Positions 31,335-39,589 of a DNA stretch of 64,000 nt are shown here, piece after piece. Source of the stretch: VRUE01 sp963788975 (GTDB taxonomy: Bacteria > Actinomycetota > Thermoleophilia > Solirubrobacterales > 70-9); assembly GCA_963788975.1 (NCBI GenBank), contig CAWBIJ010000004.1, positions 1,364,001 through 1,428,000 on the forward strand. The letters are read 5' to 3'. Position 1 is the stretch's first letter; each line of letters opens with the position of its first letter. A model generated the notes under the pieces. It was not told where the DNA came from and made no database searches. It saw only the letters and a program-made list of their open reading frames with translations. The position numbers and the translations under genes were made by a program.

Positions 31335-32462
31335 ATGGAAGCAATCGAGCGCGTGACCGAGCACCAACCGCGGGCGCGGATGGCGTTGAGTGCGGCGCTG
31401 GCGTCCGGACCGTCGCACGCGTATTTGTTCAGGGGCCCGCGCGGCGCCGGCAAGAGCCGTGCCGCGCGGGCTTTCTCAGCCGAGGTCATCGCGGGCGGGG
31501 CGGAGGACGGCGAGGACGCCCGCCGTCGCGCCCTGCTCGACCCCTCGCCGCATCCCGACCTGGTCTGGATCGCGCCGCGCGGCGCCCAGCACCTGGTTGA
31601 GGAGGTGCGCGAGCGGGTGATCCGGGCCGCGTCCTACCGTCCTTTCGAGGGTGAGAAGCGGGTCTTCGTGATCGAGGCCGCCGAGGCGCTGCGCGACGAG
31701 AGCCAGAACGCCCTGCTGAAGACGCTCGAGGAGCCACCAGAGTTCGCCCACCTGATCCTGCTTAGTTCCGAGCCGGCGCTGCTGCTGGAGACTGTCGCCT
31801 CCCGCTGCCAACCGGTCGAGTTCGCGTCGCTGCCCACCCAGGTCGTGGAAGAGGCCCTGGCTGGGGAGGCTCCGGATGACGAGGTCGCGGCCGCTGCTCG
31901 GCTCTCCGCCGGTGACCTCGATCGCGCCCGATTTCTGATCTCCGACGTCGGTCGGGAGCTCCGAACACAAGCTCTCGCGTTGGCGGGGGCTGTCAGGTCC
32001 GACTCGCCGGAACATCCCTCCCGTTCCGCTGAGGCGGACCTGACAGCCCCCTACCGCGCGCTGCTTGAGACGGCCGAAGCAGCCGGCGAGGAGGCCGAAG
32101 CCGCGGCCCGCGAGGCGCTCGAGGAGCAGGCGGCGGCCGGATTCAAACGCTCTGCCCGCGACGTCAGCGACGAGGCGAAACGAGCGGGGCGCCGCCGCCG
32201 CACAGAGGTCCTTGATCTCGGTCTAGAGCTCTGCGCCGCCTGGTTTCGCGATCTGGCCGCGGTGGCCAGCGGCGCCGAGGAGGTCGCCTACAACCGGGAC
32301 CGGCTCGAGGCGCTGCGCTCGAAAGCCGCCGGCCTAAGCCCCGCCGCTCCCCGCCGTGCCGCGGAGCTGGTCCAGGACACCCGCCGCCGCTTCGACCTCA
32401 ACGTCTCCGAGGAGCTAGCGCTCGAGGCTCTTCTCTTCCGCCTCGCGCCCGTTCTCGCTTGA
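31335..32462 (+). CDS. holB: DNA polymerase III subunit delta'
   Basis: This is a clamp-loader subunit. The 375-aa protein has the RuvB/AAA fold with degenerate P-loop RGPRGAGKSRAAR, sensor-region NALLKTLEEPPEFAHLIL, and SRCQPVEFASL. About residues 218-239 are encoded by a 67-nt palindromic segment that looks like an in-frame insertion. The ATG at 31335 follows GTG 31332. The 3' end overlaps the convergent DUF2304 gene by 48 bp. Confidence 0.9.
   Translation: MEAIERVTEHQPRARMALSAALASGPSHAYLFRGPRGAGKSRAARAFSAEVIAGGAEDGEDARRRALLDPSPHPDLVWIAPRGAQHLVEEVRERVIRAASYRPFEGEKRVFVIEAAEALRDESQNALLKTLEEPPEFAHLILLSSEPALLLETVASRCQPVEFASLPTQVVEEALAGEAPDDEVAAAARLSAGDLDRARFLISDVGRELRTQALALAGAVRSDSPEHPSRSAEADLTAPYRALLETAEAAGEEAEAAAREALEEQAAAGFKRSARDVSDEAKRAGRRRRTEVLDLGLELCAAWFRDLAAVASGAEEVAYNRDRLEALRSKAAGLSPAAPRRAAELVQDTRRRFDLNVSEELALEALLFRLAPVLA
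31985..32051. repeat. 67-nt palindromic segment inside holB
   Basis: Perfect 17-bp arms (31985-32001 and 32035-32051) enclose a second stem CGGAAC/GTTCCG (32008-32013 and 32023-32028) with a nine-base loop. It keeps the reading frame of holB open. The encoded peptide is hydrophilic and lies outside the conserved core. Confidence 0.85.
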
Positions 32463-32846
32463 GAGCGCCCGCTCCCGCGCCCGCTCGAGCGCGCGTTCCT
32501 GCGCGAGCCGGGTTATCTGGGCCGACTGGCGGGACATGATCACGCTGAAGTTGAGCACCAGCCCGAGCAGCAGCAGCAGAACGATCGAAAACAGGGCGAC
32601 GTTGGTGTCGCGCACGCCCATCGCGTCGGCGGCCAGCTCCAGCAGGCCGGGGAAGGCGGCGCCGGCGAGCATTCCCAGGCCGGCGACGAACCAGACCACG
32701 CTGTAGCGCTCCTGCAGCTTGTCGCGGCGGATCAGCTCGAGGATCATCGCCATGAAGGCGACCGCCAGCACCGCGGCCAGGATCCGCGTCTGCGAGGTGA
32801 GGTGGACGGCGGGCTCCTGCTGGGCGAGGACCGTCGCCAGGCTCAT
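32415..32846 (-). CDS. DUF2304 membrane protein
   Basis: The 143-aa protein has three transmembrane helices (about 20-38, 49-71, 82-103) and a charged C-terminal tail rich in Arg/Glu. ELIRRDKLQERYSVVWFVAG fits DUF2304. These proteins commonly sit beside polyprenyl-phosphate glycosyltransferases, as here (4-bp overlap with the GT2 gene). The C-terminal coding region overlaps holB by 48 bp on the opposite strand. Confidence 0.88.
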   Translation of the reverse strand: MSLATVLAQQEPAVHLTSQTRILAAVLAVAFMAMILELIRRDKLQERYSVVWFVAGLGMLAGAAFPGLLELAADAMGVRDTNVALFSIVLLLLLGLVLNFSVIMSRQSAQITRLAQERALERARERALSSENGREAEEKSLER

Positions 32847-33577
32847 CGCTGCTCCGGCTCCGGGCGGCGCGGCCGGAACTGGCCGACCAGCAGCACGATC
32901 ATCCCCTTGAAGATGAAGAAGGCAGACTTCAGCGGCGTCAGGAAGGAGACGCCCTCGACTCGCTCCAGCATTCGCACCGGCACCTCTTTGACCCGCAGGC
33001 CCTGGCGCACCGCCAGCTGCAGCGACTCGATCTCGGCGAAGTCCGGCGAGTAGTTTTCGCTGAACAGCGCGATCACCCGGCGGTTGGCCGCCCGCATCCC
33101 ACTGGTCGTGTCGGTGAAGCGCTGCCGCGTTGCCAGGGTGAGGAAGAAGCGGAAGACGTTGCTGCCGATTCGCCGCGACATCGTCGGCTTGTAGTCGTCG
33201 CTCTCCGCCTCGGCCGCCTCGGGGTCGCGGTAGCGGGAGCCGATCACCAGGTCGGCGCGGTCGGCGTAGACCTCCTCCAGCAGCCGTGCCACGTCTGCAG
33301 GCGGGTGCTGGCCGTCTGCGTCCAGGTGGGCGATGTAGTCGTATCCCTCGCGCCGCGCGTGCAAGTAGCCGGTCTGCAGCGCCGCCCCAAGGCCCTGATT
33401 GAAGGGCAGCGAGGCGACCATCGCCCCCGCCTCCTCGGCGCGCGCCGCGGTGTTGTCGGCTGAGCCGTCGTCGACGACCAGCACGTCGACGTCGGGCAGG
33501 GACGCGCGCACGCCGTTGATCACCTCGGCGATCGCGCCCTCCTCGTTCCAGGCTGGAATGAAGACCAGAGTCCTCAT
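32843..33577 (-). CDS. Family 2 glycosyltransferase (DPM1-like)
   Basis: The 244-aa GT-A enzyme opens VFIPAWNEEGAIAEVI, has LVVDDGSADNT, and the DXD-like HLDADGQHPP metal site. This resembles dolichol/polyprenol-phosphate sugar transferases. A hydrophobic C-terminal stretch may associate with the membrane. With DUF2304 it probably makes a lipid-linked sugar donor for envelope glycosylation. Confidence 0.9.
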   Translation of the reverse strand: MRTLVFIPAWNEEGAIAEVINGVRASLPDVDVLVVDDGSADNTAARAEEAGAMVASLPFNQGLGAALQTGYLHARREGYDYIAHLDADGQHPPADVARLLEEVYADRADLVIGSRYRDPEAAEAESDDYKPTMSRRIGSNVFRFFLTLATRQRFTDTTSGMRAANRRVIALFSENYSPDFAEIESLQLAVRQGLRVKEVPVRMLERVEGVSFLTPLKSAFFIFKGMIVLLVGQFRPRRPEPEQR

Positions 33578-33646
33578 AAGCCGATTCTTCCATGACCGCC
33601 AGCCGGCCCCATGACCGCCATCGTTCCTTTCTGTTAGTAAACCTTC

Positions 33647-34948
33647 ATGAGAAGGATCGGGATGCGACTCTGGCTGGCCGGCGCCTTCGCCGCCGTATCA
33701 CTGATTACCGCCGGTGTCGTCTACCTCTTCGGTGACCGTCCGCGCGCCGTTCTCGGCGCGATCGCGATCGGCATCCTCGTCGGCTTCTTGATCGCGGTCG
33801 GCATCGCCCATCGCGTCACCCGCCTCTCCCGCGCAGCCGGCCAGCTCGCTGCCGGCTCCTTCGACGTGCCGCTGGAGACCGCCGGGCCGGACGAGATCGG
33901 CGACCTCGCCCGCGCTCTCGACTCAATGCGCGCCTCGCTGAAGGAGAGCTTCGGCGTCCTCACCGCCGACCGCAACAAGCTGAAAGCGATCTTCGACGGT
34001 CTCACCGACGCAGTGATCGTCGTCGACGTCGAGGGACCGCTGCGCTTCTCCAACCGCGCCGCGACGAAACTGCTCGATCCGGCCGGCCTGCCGCCCGAGC
34101 CGATGCTGCCGCAATTGCGACGCGCGGCCGAGCTCGGCTTCGTCGCCCATCCGGCGCTGCGGATCGGCGACCGCGCCTACGCGATGTCGGCGCGCTCGCT
34201 GCCGGACGAGCGCGCGGTGCTGGCGGTGCTGCGCGACCGTACCGACGAGCTGCGCCGCGAGCTGGCCGAAGCGGACTTCGTCTCCAATGCTGCGCACGAG
34301 CTGCGCAACCCGCTGGCCGGCATCTCCAGTGCGATCGAGGTACTCCGCGAGGGCGCCAAGGATGACCCCGAGGCCCGCGACCACTTCCTCTCGCGCCTCG
34401 CCGAGGACGCCGAGCGGATGAACCGGCTGACCCAGGCGCTGCTGACCCTGGCCCGGGTCGAGTCGCTGGGCACGGGGGAGACCGAGGTGGTCGACGTGCC
34501 GGTCGCGATCCGCGACTCCGTCGCCGCGGTTGAGGCACCTCCCGGCATCGAGGTTGCGGTCGAGGTGGAGCCCGAGCTGACCGCCGAGGCCGACCCGACG
34601 CTGCTGCGCCAGGTGCTGATCGGGCTGCTCACCAATGCCTTCAAGAACACGCCTGCGCCCGGCGCCGTTACCGTTCGCGGCCGCCACGACGGCGAGAGGG
34701 AGGTTGCACTAGAAGTGATCGACACAGGAACCGGCATTCCCGCGGCGGAGATCGACCGCATCTTCGAGCGCTTCTACAGGCGCAGCGAGTCGCGCCAGCA
34801 GGAGGGCTTCGGCCTCGGCCTGGCGATCGCTCGCCGCATGGTCAGCGTGATGGGCGGCGAAATCGGCGCCCGCTCGGTCCAGGGCGAGGGCAGCACCTTT
34901 TGGATCCGCCTCCCGCTTGCCCAGCCAAGCCCGACCCCGGTGGCATGA
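33647..34948 (+). CDS. Sensor histidine kinase
   Basis: The 433-aa protein has two transmembrane helices (about 8-28 and 34-54) with almost no extracellular loop, a HAMP domain (55-105), a PAS-like domain (about 110-205), HisKA with H217 in NAAHELRNPLAG, and an HATPase domain with NAFKNTP, DTGTGIP and GFGLGLAIARRMV. With so little outside, it probably senses membrane or cytoplasmic cues. It is followed by its PhoB-type regulator. Confidence 0.94.
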   Translation: MRRIGMRLWLAGAFAAVSLITAGVVYLFGDRPRAVLGAIAIGILVGFLIAVGIAHRVTRLSRAAGQLAAGSFDVPLETAGPDEIGDLARALDSMRASLKESFGVLTADRNKLKAIFDGLTDAVIVVDVEGPLRFSNRAATKLLDPAGLPPEPMLPQLRRAAELGFVAHPALRIGDRAYAMSARSLPDERAVLAVLRDRTDELRRELAEADFVSNAAHELRNPLAGISSAIEVLREGAKDDPEARDHFLSRLAEDAERMNRLTQALLTLARVESLGTGETEVVDVPVAIRDSVAAVEAPPGIEVAVEVEPELTAEADPTLLRQVLIGLLTNAFKNTPAPGAVTVRGRHDGEREVALEVIDTGTGIPAAEIDRIFERFYRRSESRQQEGFGLGLAIARRMVSVMGGEIGARSVQGEGSTFWIRLPLAQPSPTPVA

Positions 34949-34950
34949 GC

Positions 34951-35003
34951 GCGGAGCGAGCAAGCGTGCATGTCTGGCTCTTCGCGCCGCGAGCGAAGCG
35001 CGA
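34951..35003 (+). repeat. Dispersed hairpin repeat, copy B (before PhoB-type regulator)
   Basis: This is the second copy of the element at 10774-10828. It begins 2 bp after the histidine kinase stop and ends just before the response-regulator start. GCGGAGCGAGC and CTCTTCGCGCCGCGAG are identical or nearly so in both. CTTCGC and GCGAAG can also pair locally. Confidence 0.7.
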
Positions 35004-35006
35004 TAG

Positions 35007-35720
35007 GTGGTGTCTGTGAGCAGCGGCCGCATCCTGATCGCCGACGACGAGCCCTCGGTGCGGGACTCGGTTGGCTACGCGCTCGTCCAGGAGGGCTTCG
35101 AGGTGACCGCGGCCGCGGACGGCGACGAAGCGAGCGGCATGCTCGATGACGGCATCCCCTTCGACCTGCTGATCCTCGACATCATGATGCCCGGCCCCAG
35201 CGGGCTCGACATCTGCCGCGACGTGCGCTCGCGCAGCGCCGTGCCGATCATCGTCCTCACCGCCAAGGACGCCGAGGTCGACAAGGTGGTCGGGCTCGAG
35301 GTAGGCGCCGACGACTACGTGACCAAGCCGTTCTCGGTGCGGGAGCTGCTCGGCCGGGTCCGCGCTCAGCTGCGCCGCCGCGAGCTCGACCGCTCGCCGC
35401 TCGGCCAGGCGGTGCGGATCGAGTCGGGCCCGGTGGCGATCGACCTCGTCCGCCACGTGGTCACCGTGCGCGGCGAGCCGGTCAGCCTGACCCGCTCCGA
35501 GTTCCAGCTGCTTCGCCTCCTCGTCGGTCACGCGGGCGAGGTCTTCCCCCGCCGCAAGATCATGGAGGAGCTGTGGCAGACCGAGTTCGAAGGCGACGAG
35601 CGCGCCTGCGACGTCCACATCTCCAACCTGCGCCAGAAGGTCGAGCGCGACCCCCAGAAGCCTGAGCTGGTCTTAACCGTGCGCGGCGTCGGCTACAAGT
35701 TCCACGGCGTGGGTGGTTGA
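35007..35720 (+). CDS. OmpR/PhoB-family response regulator
   Basis: The receiver domain has acidic residues in ADDEP, the phospho-acceptor D58 in LILDIMMPG, and the switch Lys in YVTKPFSVREL. The C-terminal winged helix includes SLTRSEFQLLRLLVGHAGEV and ACDVHISNLRQKVERDP. It is 237 aa from the GTG at 35007; a second GTG at 35016 is possible. It is the partner of the kinase upstream. Confidence 0.93.
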   Translation: MVSVSSGRILIADDEPSVRDSVGYALVQEGFEVTAAADGDEASGMLDDGIPFDLLILDIMMPGPSGLDICRDVRSRSAVPIIVLTAKDAEVDKVVGLEVGADDYVTKPFSVRELLGRVRAQLRRRELDRSPLGQAVRIESGPVAIDLVRHVVTVRGEPVSLTRSEFQLLRLLVGHAGEVFPRRKIMEELWQTEFEGDERACDVHISNLRQKVERDPQKPELVLTVRGVGYKFHGVGG

Positions 35721-35734
35721 CCGGCCGCTCCTAA

Positions 35735-35806
35735 GCCGACGCCCGGACTTGAACCGGGGACCCCTTCATTACGAGTGAAGTGCTCTACCAACTGAGCTAC
35801 GCCGGC
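35735..35806 (-). tRNA. tRNA-Thr (CGT anticodon)
   Basis: The 72-nt gene folds into a full cloverleaf: acceptor GCCGGCG/CGTCGGC with one G-U pair, D-arm GCTC...GAGC, anticodon stem CTTCA/TGAAG with loop CTCGTAA (anticodon CGU), and T-arm CCCGG-TTCAAGT-CCGGG. CCA is not encoded. It lies between the response regulator and the ThiF-like gene. Confidence 0.95.
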
Positions 35807-35819
35807 GCGAACGCCCATT

Positions 35820-36959
35820 CTACGAGCGGCGCCGCGTAACTCTCGACTCGGCGCCTTCGAGGCTGGGTTGCATGTGGGCGCAGACTGGGCAGTCGGGCTC
35901 GGGAATGACGTCCTCGCGTTCGATCTGCATCGATCGCAGGTCGTAGACGTGGCCGACGCCCAGCGTCGAGGGCGCGGCGAGCCCGGTCAGGTGGTGAACG
36001 ATGTCGAGCGCCACCTGGCCGCCGATCAGCGCGCAGGCTGGTCCCAGCGTCGCAGAGGGAGATGATTTGCCCGCACGCTGCTCGATTGCGACGTCGAACA
36101 TCGGGTACGAGCGCCGGTAGGAGATCTCCTGGCAGGCGTAGCAGCCGGTCACTCCCGGCACGTAGAACGGCCCTACCCGGGCGATCGGGGGGAAGTGACT
36201 CATCGCCACGTAAGGGATCCCGGTGGCGAAGCAGGCGGAGTTGACCCAGCGCTCGACTTCGTGGGCGGGCCAGTCGATCGCGTCGATCACAAGGTCGTAG
36301 CCCTCGATCGTCGCGGCGATCTCGGCCTCGCTTTCGAGCCGCTTGGGGAGCACTTCGAGCTGCACACGCGAGTTGAAGGATGCGAGACGCTCTGCCGCGG
36401 CCTCTGCCTTGAGCCGGCCGATGTCGCTCTCGCCGTATAGGACCTGGCGGTTGAGGTTGGTCAGCTCGACCCGGTCAAAGTCGACCAGCAGCATCTCGCC
36501 GATCCCGCAGCAGGAGAGGGCGAGCGCGGTCCAGCCGCCGAGACCGCCGACCCCAAGCACTGCGATGCGAGCGTCTTCCAGCCTTGCCTGGCACTGCGAA
36601 GCCGGCGGCCCGGTCGAGATGTCGCTGAAGTAACGGAGCTGGCGGTCAAAGCGCGCCACCACCTCGTCCTCGATCAGGTCGTCGTCGGCGGCGTCCTCGA
36701 CCACGCCCAGCTCCTCGAGCTGGGCGAGCAGGTCGCCGACCTCCTCATCGCCGAATTCCCGCTCGAGCTCCTCACGCGTCTGGCTTCCATCCAGCGCCGC
36801 GAGCAGTCGCAAGCCCTCCTCGTCGGGCTGCTCGATGTGGATGTCGGCTCCGGCGCTTGGCCTCATCAGATAGAGGTCGCCGTCGGGCGATTCCATCCGC
36901 TCGGTCGTTCTCTTGATTCGCGGTCGAGTCATGGGACAGAGCGGTCCTGGCCGCTCCAT
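35820..36959 (-). CDS. ThiF/E1-like adenylyltransferase with PqqD-like N-terminal domain
   Basis: The 379-aa protein has an N-terminal domain of about 90 residues resembling PqqD/RiPP recognition elements (DLYLMRPSAG, EEGLRLLAALDGSQTREEL). The E1-like domain follows: nucleotide motif VLGVGGLGGWTALALS, LLVDFDRVELTNLNRQVLY, and IDAIDWPAHEVERW. Two CxxC pairs (CYAC and CPVC) suggest a structural zinc. Such enzymes adenylate the C-terminus of a ubiquitin-like or peptide substrate. No precursor peptide or sulfur carrier was found beside it. ATG 36959 is used; ATG 36932 is also possible. Confidence 0.85.
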   Translation of the reverse strand: MERPGPLCPMTRPRIKRTTERMESPDGDLYLMRPSAGADIHIEQPDEEGLRLLAALDGSQTREELEREFGDEEVGDLLAQLEELGVVEDAADDDLIEDEVVARFDRQLRYFSDISTGPPASQCQARLEDARIAVLGVGGLGGWTALALSCCGIGEMLLVDFDRVELTNLNRQVLYGESDIGRLKAEAAAERLASFNSRVQLEVLPKRLESEAEIAATIEGYDLVIDAIDWPAHEVERWVNSACFATGIPYVAMSHFPPIARVGPFYVPGVTGCYACQEISYRRSYPMFDVAIEQRAGKSSPSATLGPACALIGGQVALDIVHHLTGLAAPSTLGVGHVYDLRSMQIEREDVIPEPDCPVCAHMQPSLEGAESRVTRRRS

Positions 36960-36975
36960 TGCTCTAGACCGGTCT

Positions 36976-37050
36976 ATTGATCAAATTCGTTTCGCATAAT
37001 GTGCAATGTCCGAGCATCTACTGCCGCCCACCCGGGACTGACCAGTCCCG
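36976..37050. promoter_or_regulatory. Divergent regulatory region, ThiF-like gene and first ArsR-like gene
   Basis: This AT-richer stretch holds the element ATTGATCAAATTCGTTTCGC (36976-36995, continuing to CATAAT), closely matched upstream of the third regulator at 39430-39453. A 7-bp inverted repeat CGGGACT-GACC-AGTCCCG lies at 37033-37050. These are candidate promoter and operator sites for one or both divergent genes. Confidence 0.5.
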
Positions 37051-37102
37051 AAACGTAAAGTTCAGCGACTGAAACGCCGAGGAGAGAGAGGGTGAGCGGC
37101 GC

Positions 37103-37732
37103 GTGAGCGATCGGGGGGGAAAGGCGGCAAAGGGCGATCTCAAGGCCCTCGTCGACCCGAAACTGGTCAGCGCGCTCTCGCACCCGCTTCGCGTGCACAT
37201 CATCGATGTGCTCAGCGAAGCGAGCGCCAGCCCAAGCGACATCGCTCGGGGCGTCGGGCTCAGCGTCAACTACGTTGCCTACCACGTCAAAGAGCTGGAG
37301 AAGCTCGGTTACGTCGAGCTGGTCAAGACCGAGCCTCGCCGCGGCACGGTCGAGCACTACTACCGCGTGAGGCGGCGCTTCCTGCTCGACGACAGCGAAT
37401 GGGAGCAGCTGCCGGAGCCGGTCAGGAAAAGCTTCAGCGCCCATCTCTACCGGCTCGTTATCGATGAAGTGAAGGAGGCGTTCGCGGCCGGCACCTTCGA
37501 CGCGCGTAACGGGCACTTGAGCAGGACCAGGTTGCATGTCGACGAGAAAGGCTGGGATGAGCTCACCGCTCTGCTGCAGGAGACTCTGAACCGGCTCCTC
37601 GCGCTCCAGGAGGAGTGCACTGCCCGGCTCGAGGCGGGCAGTGAGCAGGCGATTCCCGTCGCCGTCTCCATTGCAGGCTTCGAAACGCCGCCGAGGGCAG
37701 ATCCCGATGCGGATGACCCTGCCGCCGGCTAG
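37103..37732 (+). CDS. ArsR-like winged-helix regulator, paralogue 1
   Basis: The 209-aa protein has an N-terminal winged helix (VSALSHPLRVHIIDVLSEA, then VGLSVNYVAYHVKELEKLGY and VKTEPRRGTVEHYYR) and a C-terminal ligand-type domain with GTFDARNGHLSRTRLHVDEK. It is paralogous to the genes at 37850 and 39590, which share the same two-part layout. No metal-binding cysteines of classical ArsR are seen. The GTG at 37103 is needed because an upstream GTG hits a stop. Confidence 0.85.
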   Translation: MSDRGGKAAKGDLKALVDPKLVSALSHPLRVHIIDVLSEASASPSDIARGVGLSVNYVAYHVKELEKLGYVELVKTEPRRGTVEHYYRVRRRFLLDDSEWEQLPEPVRKSFSAHLYRLVIDEVKEAFAAGTFDARNGHLSRTRLHVDEKGWDELTALLQETLNRLLALQEECTARLEAGSEQAIPVAVSIAGFETPPRADPDADDPAAG

Positions 37733-37773
37733 GCCCCTGCGTCAGATCGCCCGCGTTTTCGCAAGGTTGGTGT

Positions 37774-37816
37774 GACTAAATCGGGTACTTGAAGGGTCTT
37801 ATATAGAAACGACCCT
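37774..37816 (+). promoter_or_regulatory. Promoter/operator candidate of second ArsR-like gene
   Basis: GACTAAATCGGGTAC (37774-37788) resembles the motif upstream of the other two paralogues. An inverted repeat AGGGTC...GACCCT (37793-37798 and 37811-37816) encloses TATATAG, a -10-like sequence. Placement 34 bp before the start fits an autoregulated promoter. Confidence 0.5.
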
Positions 37817-37849
37817 CTGGTGGGTGTCGGCGTAGATCGGGGAGGCACG

Positions 37850-38515
37850 ATGGATCGCAAGGCCAAGCTGAAGAAAATGGGCAAGCGGACCACGATCGAC
37901 GAGAGCAAGCTGAAGCGGTTCATGGACCCGAGGCTCGTCTTCGCCCTCTCTCACACGGTGCGGGCCCATGTCCTGGTCGTGCTCAACGAAAAAGTTACTA
38001 GCCCGAGCGCGGTAGGCAGGGAAATCGGCGTTTCCGCCGCCTACATCAACTACCACTTCGAGGAGCTCGAGCGCGAAGGCCTGATCGAGCTGGTCAGGGT
38101 GGAGCCGCGCCGTGGCGCCAAGGAGCACTTCTACCGGGCGAGGAAGACCCTCGCCTTCGATGATCGGGCCTGGGACAGCTTGCCGGAGACCTTCAAGTCG
38201 GGGATAACCGGAGGCACCCTCCGGAACATCTACGACGAGGTCGCGGTGGCGCTGGAGGTCGGCACCTTCACCGCCCGCAGCGAGGTCCACCTGAGCATGG
38301 TCTCGATGCCGCTCGACGCAAAGGGCTTCGGTGACGTCGGCACGCTCCTGAACGAGACGCTGGAGAAGGTGAAAGCGATCAAGTCGGAAAGCGCCGAGCG
38401 CTTGTCGGCGAGCGGCGAGGAGGCGATCCCCACCACTGTCGCGTTGATTGGCTTCGAGACCGCGACGGGCTCTGCGCCGAGCGGAGGCGGACCGGTCGCT
38501 AGGGACCAGTCGTGA
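37850..38515 (+). CDS. ArsR-like winged-helix regulator, paralogue 2
   Basis: The 221-aa protein starts at ATG 37850 after a GGGGAGGCACG ribosome-binding site. The winged helix has FALSHTVRAHVLVVLNEK and VSAAYINYHFEELEREGL, then VEPRRGAKEHFYR. The C-terminal domain has GTFTARSEVHLSMVSMPLDA and ends with a low-complexity GSAPSGGGP tail. It overlaps the convergent uracil-DNA glycosylase gene by 17 bp. Confidence 0.85.
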   Translation: MDRKAKLKKMGKRTTIDESKLKRFMDPRLVFALSHTVRAHVLVVLNEKVTSPSAVGREIGVSAAYINYHFEELEREGLIELVRVEPRRGAKEHFYRARKTLAFDDRAWDSLPETFKSGITGGTLRNIYDEVAVALEVGTFTARSEVHLSMVSMPLDAKGFGDVGTLLNETLEKVKAIKSESAERLSASGEEAIPTTVALIGFETATGSAPSGGGPVARDQS

Positions 38516-39203
38516 GCTGACGGGCCCGGGTGAAGACGGCGTCGAGCATCGGTGCGGTGAGGCGGCCGGTGAAGGTGTTCTGCTGGCTCGGGTGGTAGCA
38601 GCCGAGCAGCGTCCAGCGGCCCGCCGGCGTCTCGGCGCCGTGGCCGAAGCGCGGACGCGGACGTGGAACCTCGCCGCCGAGCCCCCGGATCGCCCGCAGC
38701 GCCCCGTCCCAAGCGAAGGCTCCGAGGGCGACGATCACCTCGCTGCGCTCGAGCAACTCCAGCTCCCGTTTCAGGTAGGGAAGGCAGTTGTCGCGCTCGG
38801 CTGGGCTCGGGCGGTTGGCCGGCGGTGCGCAGCGAACGACCGCGGTCACGTATGCGTTGCGCAGGCGCAGTGCGTCGCCGCGCCGCTCGGACTCGGGCTG
38901 GCTCGCGTAGCCGGCGCGGTGCAGCGCTGCGTAGAGCCACTCGCCCGAACGGTCGCCGGTGAACATCCGCCCCGTGCGGTTGGCCCCGTGCGCCGCGGGC
39001 GCGAGACCGACGATCGCCACCCTTGCGGCGGGGTCGCCAAAGCCGTCGAGCGGCCGTGCCCAGTAGTCCTCGCCGCGATGGCGGCGAGGTGGGTCGGCGG
39101 CGCGCGCCTCGCGCCACTCGACCAGTCGCGAACAGCGCCGGCAGGCGTGTATCTCCGCCGCCAGCGCGTCTAGCGCAGGAGAGTCGATGGTCGAGTCGCT
39201 CAC
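38499..39203 (-). CDS. Uracil-DNA glycosylase, family 5-like
   Basis: The 234-aa enzyme removes uracil (and often hypoxanthine) from DNA. It has the N-terminal CRRCSRLVEW, motif GLAPAAHGANRTGRMFTGDR, and the C-terminal LLGCYHPSQQNTFTGRLT. The AAHGANRTG form fits UdgB/family 5. Four cysteines that may hold an Fe-S cluster are dispersed (two in CRRC). It is unrelated to the flanking regulators by function. Confidence 0.9.
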   Translation of the reverse strand: MSDSTIDSPALDALAAEIHACRRCSRLVEWREARAADPPRRHRGEDYWARPLDGFGDPAARVAIVGLAPAAHGANRTGRMFTGDRSGEWLYAALHRAGYASQPESERRGDALRLRNAYVTAVVRCAPPANRPSPAERDNCLPYLKRELELLERSEVIVALGAFAWDGALRAIRGLGGEVPRPRPRFGHGAETPAGRWTLLGCYHPSQQNTFTGRLTAPMLDAVFTRARQLTTGP

Positions 39204-39589
39204 CGGCTAACTGAATCACGGCTGCGCCAGGAAGGCAGGCCGGGGCCCGGCCCCATCGAATCTGGGACCGGGACCCGTCCGCGCCTTGCCTAGCGAGACT
39301 TGCTCGTTGAAAGCAGCGGGACGACGTGGTCCGTGGTGGCGATCTTCACCCTGCCTCACCCCCCTTCTCGAAATGTCAGCTCTTTCGGACGGGGGGTCGC
39401 GACCTCCGTACGTTGCCTTAGACCCTTTGATTGCTCAAATTAGTTCCACTAATAGGAAAGTTGGGGGAAAAAATCGCGATTTGCTCGATTGGATTTGCAA
39501 AGCAGCATGTTTGACCAATACGATGCAGTGATTAATCGCGTGCGGCGAAAGTAGTGAGAAGCCCGCGCAAACGATCGGAGGAACCCGCT
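39204..39589 (+). other. Intergenic region upstream of third ArsR-like gene
   Basis: I see no convincing gene in these 386 bases. The region is AT-richer in its second half and holds the shared motif ATTGCTCAAATTAGTTCCAC (39430-39449, then TAAT). Two palindromes share a TCGCGA core: GGTCGCGACC (39395-39404) and AAATCGCGATTT (39471-39482). It probably carries the promoter and operators of the gene at 39590. Confidence 0.55.

Noticed and set aside
36974..37101. Short minus-strand frame upstream of the ThiF-like gene as a precursor peptide
   Set aside because: It has no good start codon or ribosome-binding site and covers the likely divergent promoter.
39286..39531. 81-aa plus-strand frame in the 39.2-39.6 kb gap
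   Set aside because: Amino-acid composition is not coding-like, the start is poor, and it overlaps the shared regulatory motif.
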